Below are positions 60,931-64,000 of a stretch of 64,000 bases of DNA, piece after piece; the first letter of the stretch is position 1; each line of letters opens with the position of its first letter. The notes under the pieces are model-generated. The model was given only the letters and a program-made list of their open reading frames with translations, had not been told where the DNA came from and ran no database searches. Source of the DNA: Bacillus sp. (in: firmicutes) (GTDB taxonomy: Bacteria > Bacillota > Bacilli > Bacillales > Cytobacillaceae); assembly GCA_011524525.1 (NCBI GenBank), contig WTKE01000108.1, forward strand, positions 120,550-184,549, given 5' to 3'. A program made the translations under genes and the position numbers.

Positions 60931-62731
60931 TTGCCCTCTCCCCCTCATTAAGCAAATCTATTGGGAGTAAAGGAATCCGGATCGTTACCTCCGTCCCAAT
61001 ACCTCCCTTGCTCTCTACACGAAGCCCATATTGTTCTCCAAACATCATCGTGATCCGACCATGAACATTGATCAGTCCAAACTTCGAATCTCTTCGACCC
61101 ATTGGATCCATTTGTAAATATTTATTCAACTCAGCCATAACATCCTCATTGATTCCAGGACCATTATCTTTTACTTTAAAATGAACTTCTTGATCTTTTA
61201 TTTCTATTAAAATTTCCACTTTAAAATGATGAGAATGGTCCAGTCCATGCTTCATACAATTTTCAACGATTGGCTGAAGAATGAATTTCGGAGTTAAAAA
61301 CCTCTTCGTATCCATATGATCCTGAATTGAAAATTCAATTCGGTCCTCAAAACGAATTTTCTGTATCGTCAAGTAATCTTTCATATGCTGCACTTCTTGG
61401 TCAATGGAAACGATTTTCTCTTTATTGCTAATGGAAAAACGAAGCATGCGACCAAGAATCGATACCATATCGACAACCGTGTCATTTTCCCCTTCCTCTA
61501 CCGCCATACCAATCGTTTCCAATGTGTTGTACATAAAATGTGGATTGATTTGCGATTGCAACGCATATAGCTCCGCTTCTTTCTGCTGAAGCTTGATTTG
61601 GTAGTTCAACCGTATGAGGTCTTTAATTTTTGCTACCATGGAATGAAAGCTTTTCGCTAACATTCCTATTTCATCCGTGCTATTACTCGTTACATCCACC
61701 TCAAAATTCCCATTTTCGACTTCCTTCATCTGATGAGTTAGACGATGAATAGGACGTGACACTGTCCATGCTAAAAAAACAGAAATGAGTGTTCCAAGAA
61801 GAATAATGACAATAAAAACAATGATGGTCGCATTTCGGACAAGATCCGTTCGTTCGGTTAAATTTTTCAATTTGACACTGTGCAGTAACACCCAACCATC
61901 AGGTCCTCCGCGACTAATGCTGATCAGTCGATTTTCCTCTTCTCCTGTCGTTCGAAAGCTTCCATTAATCTCCGGATATTTTTGAAACTGTTCATCCATT
62001 GAACCAATTTTTTCAGAATCGGTATGATAGATCATTTGACCTTCTTCACTCAAAAGAGACAAATCAGCATTATTAACCGTCTCGAGATTTTCAACCACAT
62101 TGCTCATAAAGCTTAAATCGACGGCAATAAACATCGTTCCAAGATTCATCCGATTCTCTGTATCCGTTATTTGCCTCATTAATAGTATATAAGGCGGATT
62201 TCCTTTGAATGATAATGGCACCTGACTGGGTAACAGAAAGGATTGCTTCCCTTTTAACTCCAGATCCTGTCCGAACGGAAGCATATCCTCTCCAAAGCCC
62301 GAATAAGGAATTTTTGAACTTTCAAACAGACGATTTTTTGATAGGATAAACGCACCTAATACATCTGCCTCTCCATTAATATAGGTGCGTGTTAAATAAC
62401 TATTTACGATAAAGCGATCTTGAAGGAGCGATGATTTATTTTGATAGGAATCTTTTCTTAGTACTTCAATGACTTGATTCGAGTTGTATAGAAGATCTGG
62501 AAGTTGTTTGACATCAGCCAAATAGTAATCGATGCTCTCATTTGCTTGATCAAGGACCTTTGGTATATACTCTCCCACCTGTTCCTCTATGGACTTCGTA
62601 TATTGAGAGTAGGCAACATACCCAATGAGACTCATGGGAAGAACCGTTAGCAGCATGTAGGTAAAAATGAGTTTGGTCATTAAGCGATAGTTCTTAAAGC
62701 TTTTCCACTTAAAAATCATATTGATCCACAT
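60926..62731 (-). CDS. YesM-type sensor histidine kinase, system 2
   Basis: A 601-residue membrane kinase: TM1 (LIFTYMLLTVLPMSLIGYVAY), a large extracytoplasmic Cache-like domain (about 40-300), TM2 (IIVFIVIILLGTLISVFLAW), HAMP, QSQINPHFMYNTLETIGMA with the phospho-accepting His, and an HATPase with CMKHGLDHS and VKDNGPGIN. Its start overlaps the end of the sugar-binding lipoprotein by 23 bases, which argues that the lipoprotein presents ligand to this kinase. Confidence 0.9.
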   Translation of the reverse strand: MWINMIFKWKSFKNYRLMTKLIFTYMLLTVLPMSLIGYVAYSQYTKSIEEQVGEYIPKVLDQANESIDYYLADVKQLPDLLYNSNQVIEVLRKDSYQNKSSLLQDRFIVNSYLTRTYINGEADVLGAFILSKNRLFESSKIPYSGFGEDMLPFGQDLELKGKQSFLLPSQVPLSFKGNPPYILLMRQITDTENRMNLGTMFIAVDLSFMSNVVENLETVNNADLSLLSEEGQMIYHTDSEKIGSMDEQFQKYPEINGSFRTTGEEENRLISISRGGPDGWVLLHSVKLKNLTERTDLVRNATIIVFIVIILLGTLISVFLAWTVSRPIHRLTHQMKEVENGNFEVDVTSNSTDEIGMLAKSFHSMVAKIKDLIRLNYQIKLQQKEAELYALQSQINPHFMYNTLETIGMAVEEGENDTVVDMVSILGRMLRFSISNKEKIVSIDQEVQHMKDYLTIQKIRFEDRIEFSIQDHMDTKRFLTPKFILQPIVENCMKHGLDHSHHFKVEILIEIKDQEVHFKVKDNGPGINEDVMAELNKYLQMDPMGRRDSKFGLINVHGRITMMFGEQYGLRVESKGGIGTEVTIRIPLLPIDLLNEGERAN

Positions 62732-63767
62732 TTTCCTTTGTAAAATCGATCGGTTCTCCCATAATCACCGTATCATCTATCACGTGAATTCTCCCTACCT
62801 GAGGTACATCTTGTTGATTAGAGGGGTGGACTCCATCGACTAAATTCGTAGCCAGGGCGACTGTTAAATACCCTAATTTTTTCGGACTCCAGAGGGTTAC
62901 CACTTGGGCGGCGCCCACCTTTAAGTATTCGTTCATTGGGTTTGGTGACGACAAGCCAACAACCGACACATCTCCCATCCTTCCTTCTTCCTTCACTGCC
63001 TGAGCAGCTGCCGGTGGACCAACCGAAGAATTCCCGATAATCCCCTTGAGATTCGGATACTTTTCTAGCAGATCTTTGGCTAGCATATACGCTTTATGTG
63101 GATCATCATCAGAGGCAACCACTTCAACAAGCTCCATATTCGGGTAATAATCTCGTTGTTGTACCTTAATCCAGTTGAGCCATACATTTAAATTGGCCGC
63201 CGATTTTGAACCAGTAATAATTGCAAATTCCCCTTTTTCATCCACATTCCATGCGAGCGTGTCCATTAGATGTCGGCCCAATGTTTCCGGATTCACCATA
63301 TTGATAAAAAATTCCCTAGAGTCAGAATGTGTATCAGAGTCCCATGTGATCACCTTAATGTCCTTCCTTTGGGCTCTTTTTAACACGGGAACCAGTTTGT
63401 CTGGATCATTGGCAGAAACTGCAATTACATCGACTTTTTGATTAATCAGCTCTTCAATTACTTTAATTTGCTGAGTAGAGTCAGCTACGGTCGGACCTTT
63501 ATAAATGACCTGCACACCCAGTTCTTCCCCTGCCTCTAACGCGCCTTCTTCTACTGCATTAAAATAAGGAATATTCACGAGCTTAGGTACAATAGCAATC
63601 GTATACTGGCGTTCCTCTGTTTTCTCTGTCTCTCCTTTTACGTCCCCTTTAGAATAAATCACTTCAAATTCACCTTTATTGTTGGTGTTAGTAGTAGTAG
63701 TAGTAGTGCAACCGCTTACAAAGACAAGAATAAACAAACCAACAAGTGTCACCGTCCTTCTTGCCAT
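62709..63767 (-). CDS. Sugar-binding lipoprotein of a three-component sensor
   Basis: A 352-residue RbsB-like lipoprotein (lipobox VSGC-T) related to the transport binding protein at 54529: IPYFNAVEEGALEAGEELGVQVIYKGP, VDVIAVSANDPDKLVPVLKRA, ITWDSDTHSDSREFFINMV and VVGLSSPNPMNEYLKVGA. GGGGGAAGAG precedes ATG 63767. Directly after the lipid-anchored Cys comes a run of six Thr codons written as a GTA/ACT microsatellite. It heads the operon lipoprotein-kinase-regulator, with overlaps at each junction, and therefore probably senses rather than transports. Confidence 0.85.
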   Translation of the reverse strand: MARRTVTLVGLFILVFVSGCTTTTTTNTNNKGEFEVIYSKGDVKGETEKTEERQYTIAIVPKLVNIPYFNAVEEGALEAGEELGVQVIYKGPTVADSTQQIKVIEELINQKVDVIAVSANDPDKLVPVLKRAQRKDIKVITWDSDTHSDSREFFINMVNPETLGRHLMDTLAWNVDEKGEFAIITGSKSAANLNVWLNWIKVQQRDYYPNMELVEVVASDDDPHKAYMLAKDLLEKYPNLKGIIGNSSVGPPAAAQAVKEEGRMGDVSVVGLSSPNPMNEYLKVGAAQVVTLWSPKKLGYLTVALATNLVDGVHPSNQQDVPQVGRIHVIDDTVIMGEPIDFTKENVDQYDF

Positions 63768-63850
63768 TCTCTCTTCCCCCTTAGAGATTTATATATTCAT
63801 AATATTCTTTCATTTTAGCACAGCCTATCCTTGTTTACACTACTAAGAAT

Positions 63851-63876
63851 AAGGTGTTCATTATTTTGAACACCTT
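63851..63876. terminator. Bidirectional terminator near the right edge
   Basis: AAGGTGTTCA / TGAACACCTT with a 6-base loop and T-rich flank, upstream of the three-component operon; it probably ends a gene that enters from the right. Confidence 0.8.
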
Positions 63877-63885
63877 TTCTTTGTG

Positions 63886-64000
63886 GTCCGAATCGACCAC
63901 TCTTTCGGACTCAAAATCTACTCGCATAAACTTTCCTGTCCGTATCAGACCCTCTTTCGGACTCAAAATCTACTCGTATGAACTTTCCTGTCCGTATCAG
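63886..64000. repeat. 52-bp tandem repeat at the right edge
   Basis: GTCCG(A/T)ATC begins copies at 63886, 63938 and 63990 (52-bp period). The body TTTCGGACTCAAAATCTACT is identical in the two full copies. The array runs out of the window. No coding frame is convincing. Confidence 0.85.

Overview
The window is chromosomal DNA of a low-GC, Gram-positive, spore-forming bacterium of the Bacillaceae. The evidence is AGGAGG-type ribosome binding sites with frequent TTG/GTG starts, sigma-A promoters, CcpA (cre) boxes, YesM/YesN two-component systems, a DUF3231 protein and intrinsic terminators after most operons. No rRNA, tRNA, prophage, insertion sequence or CRISPR array was recognised. It reads as a core chromosome with much accessory sugar-catabolic DNA and several families of small extragenic repeats.

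Layout. 1-16 kb is a mixed region: a DHA2 efflux pump (cut by the left edge) divergent from a TetR regulator; a variant type II dehydroquinase next to a LysR regulator; a secreted TIM-barrel-like protein behind a c-di-GMP-I riboswitch; a YhfC-like membrane protease; the DbpA RNA helicase; a membrane diguanylate cyclase flanked by repeats; a decayed BceS-type kinase; small genes; and an iron-dependent alcohol dehydrogenase. 16-23 kb is a stress-response locus: an HssRS-like two-component system plus a membrane protein, ABC ATPase, very large FtsX-type permease and histidine-rich lipoprotein. Its two target promoters carry the direct repeat GTTCATATT-N2-GTTCATATT known for the haem-responsive regulator HssR.

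23-28 kb holds rhaR, rhaA and rhaB for L-rhamnose, followed by a block of covarying extragenic repeats, a 20-bp tandem array and an AraC regulator. 28-37 kb is a mixed stretch: a LytTR/DUF3021/hydrolase operon, a beta-propeller protein, a GyrI-like protein, DUF4256 and a frameshifted MscS channel. 36.6-64 kb is a large rhamnoside-utilisation region: YesM/YesN system 1, a CUT1 importer without its own ATPase, two GH78-type enzymes and a ROK sugar kinase; a GPH symporter with a further GH78 rhamnosidase, divergent from an AraC regulator; and a CUT2 importer of the RhaSTPQ/Lsr type preceded by a three-component sensor (sugar-binding lipoprotein, YesM kinase, YesN regulator).

How it fits together (inference). 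Rhamnosyl glycosides or oligosaccharides enter through the CUT1 importer and the GPH symporter. Cytoplasmic GH78 enzymes, which lack signal peptides, release rhamnose. Free rhamnose may enter through the CUT2 system. RhaA and RhaB convert it to rhamnulose-1-phosphate. The aldolase step (RhaD or RhaE/RhaEW) and the mutarotase are not in this window. The ROK kinase would phosphorylate a co-released hexose. Cre boxes put the importers and rhaBA under carbon catabolite control. The observations I consider most worth follow-up are the HssR-type regulon with a non-HrtB exporter, the 20-bp arrays placed between a stop codon and its terminator at two loci, and the covarying hairpin repeats downstream of no known gene.
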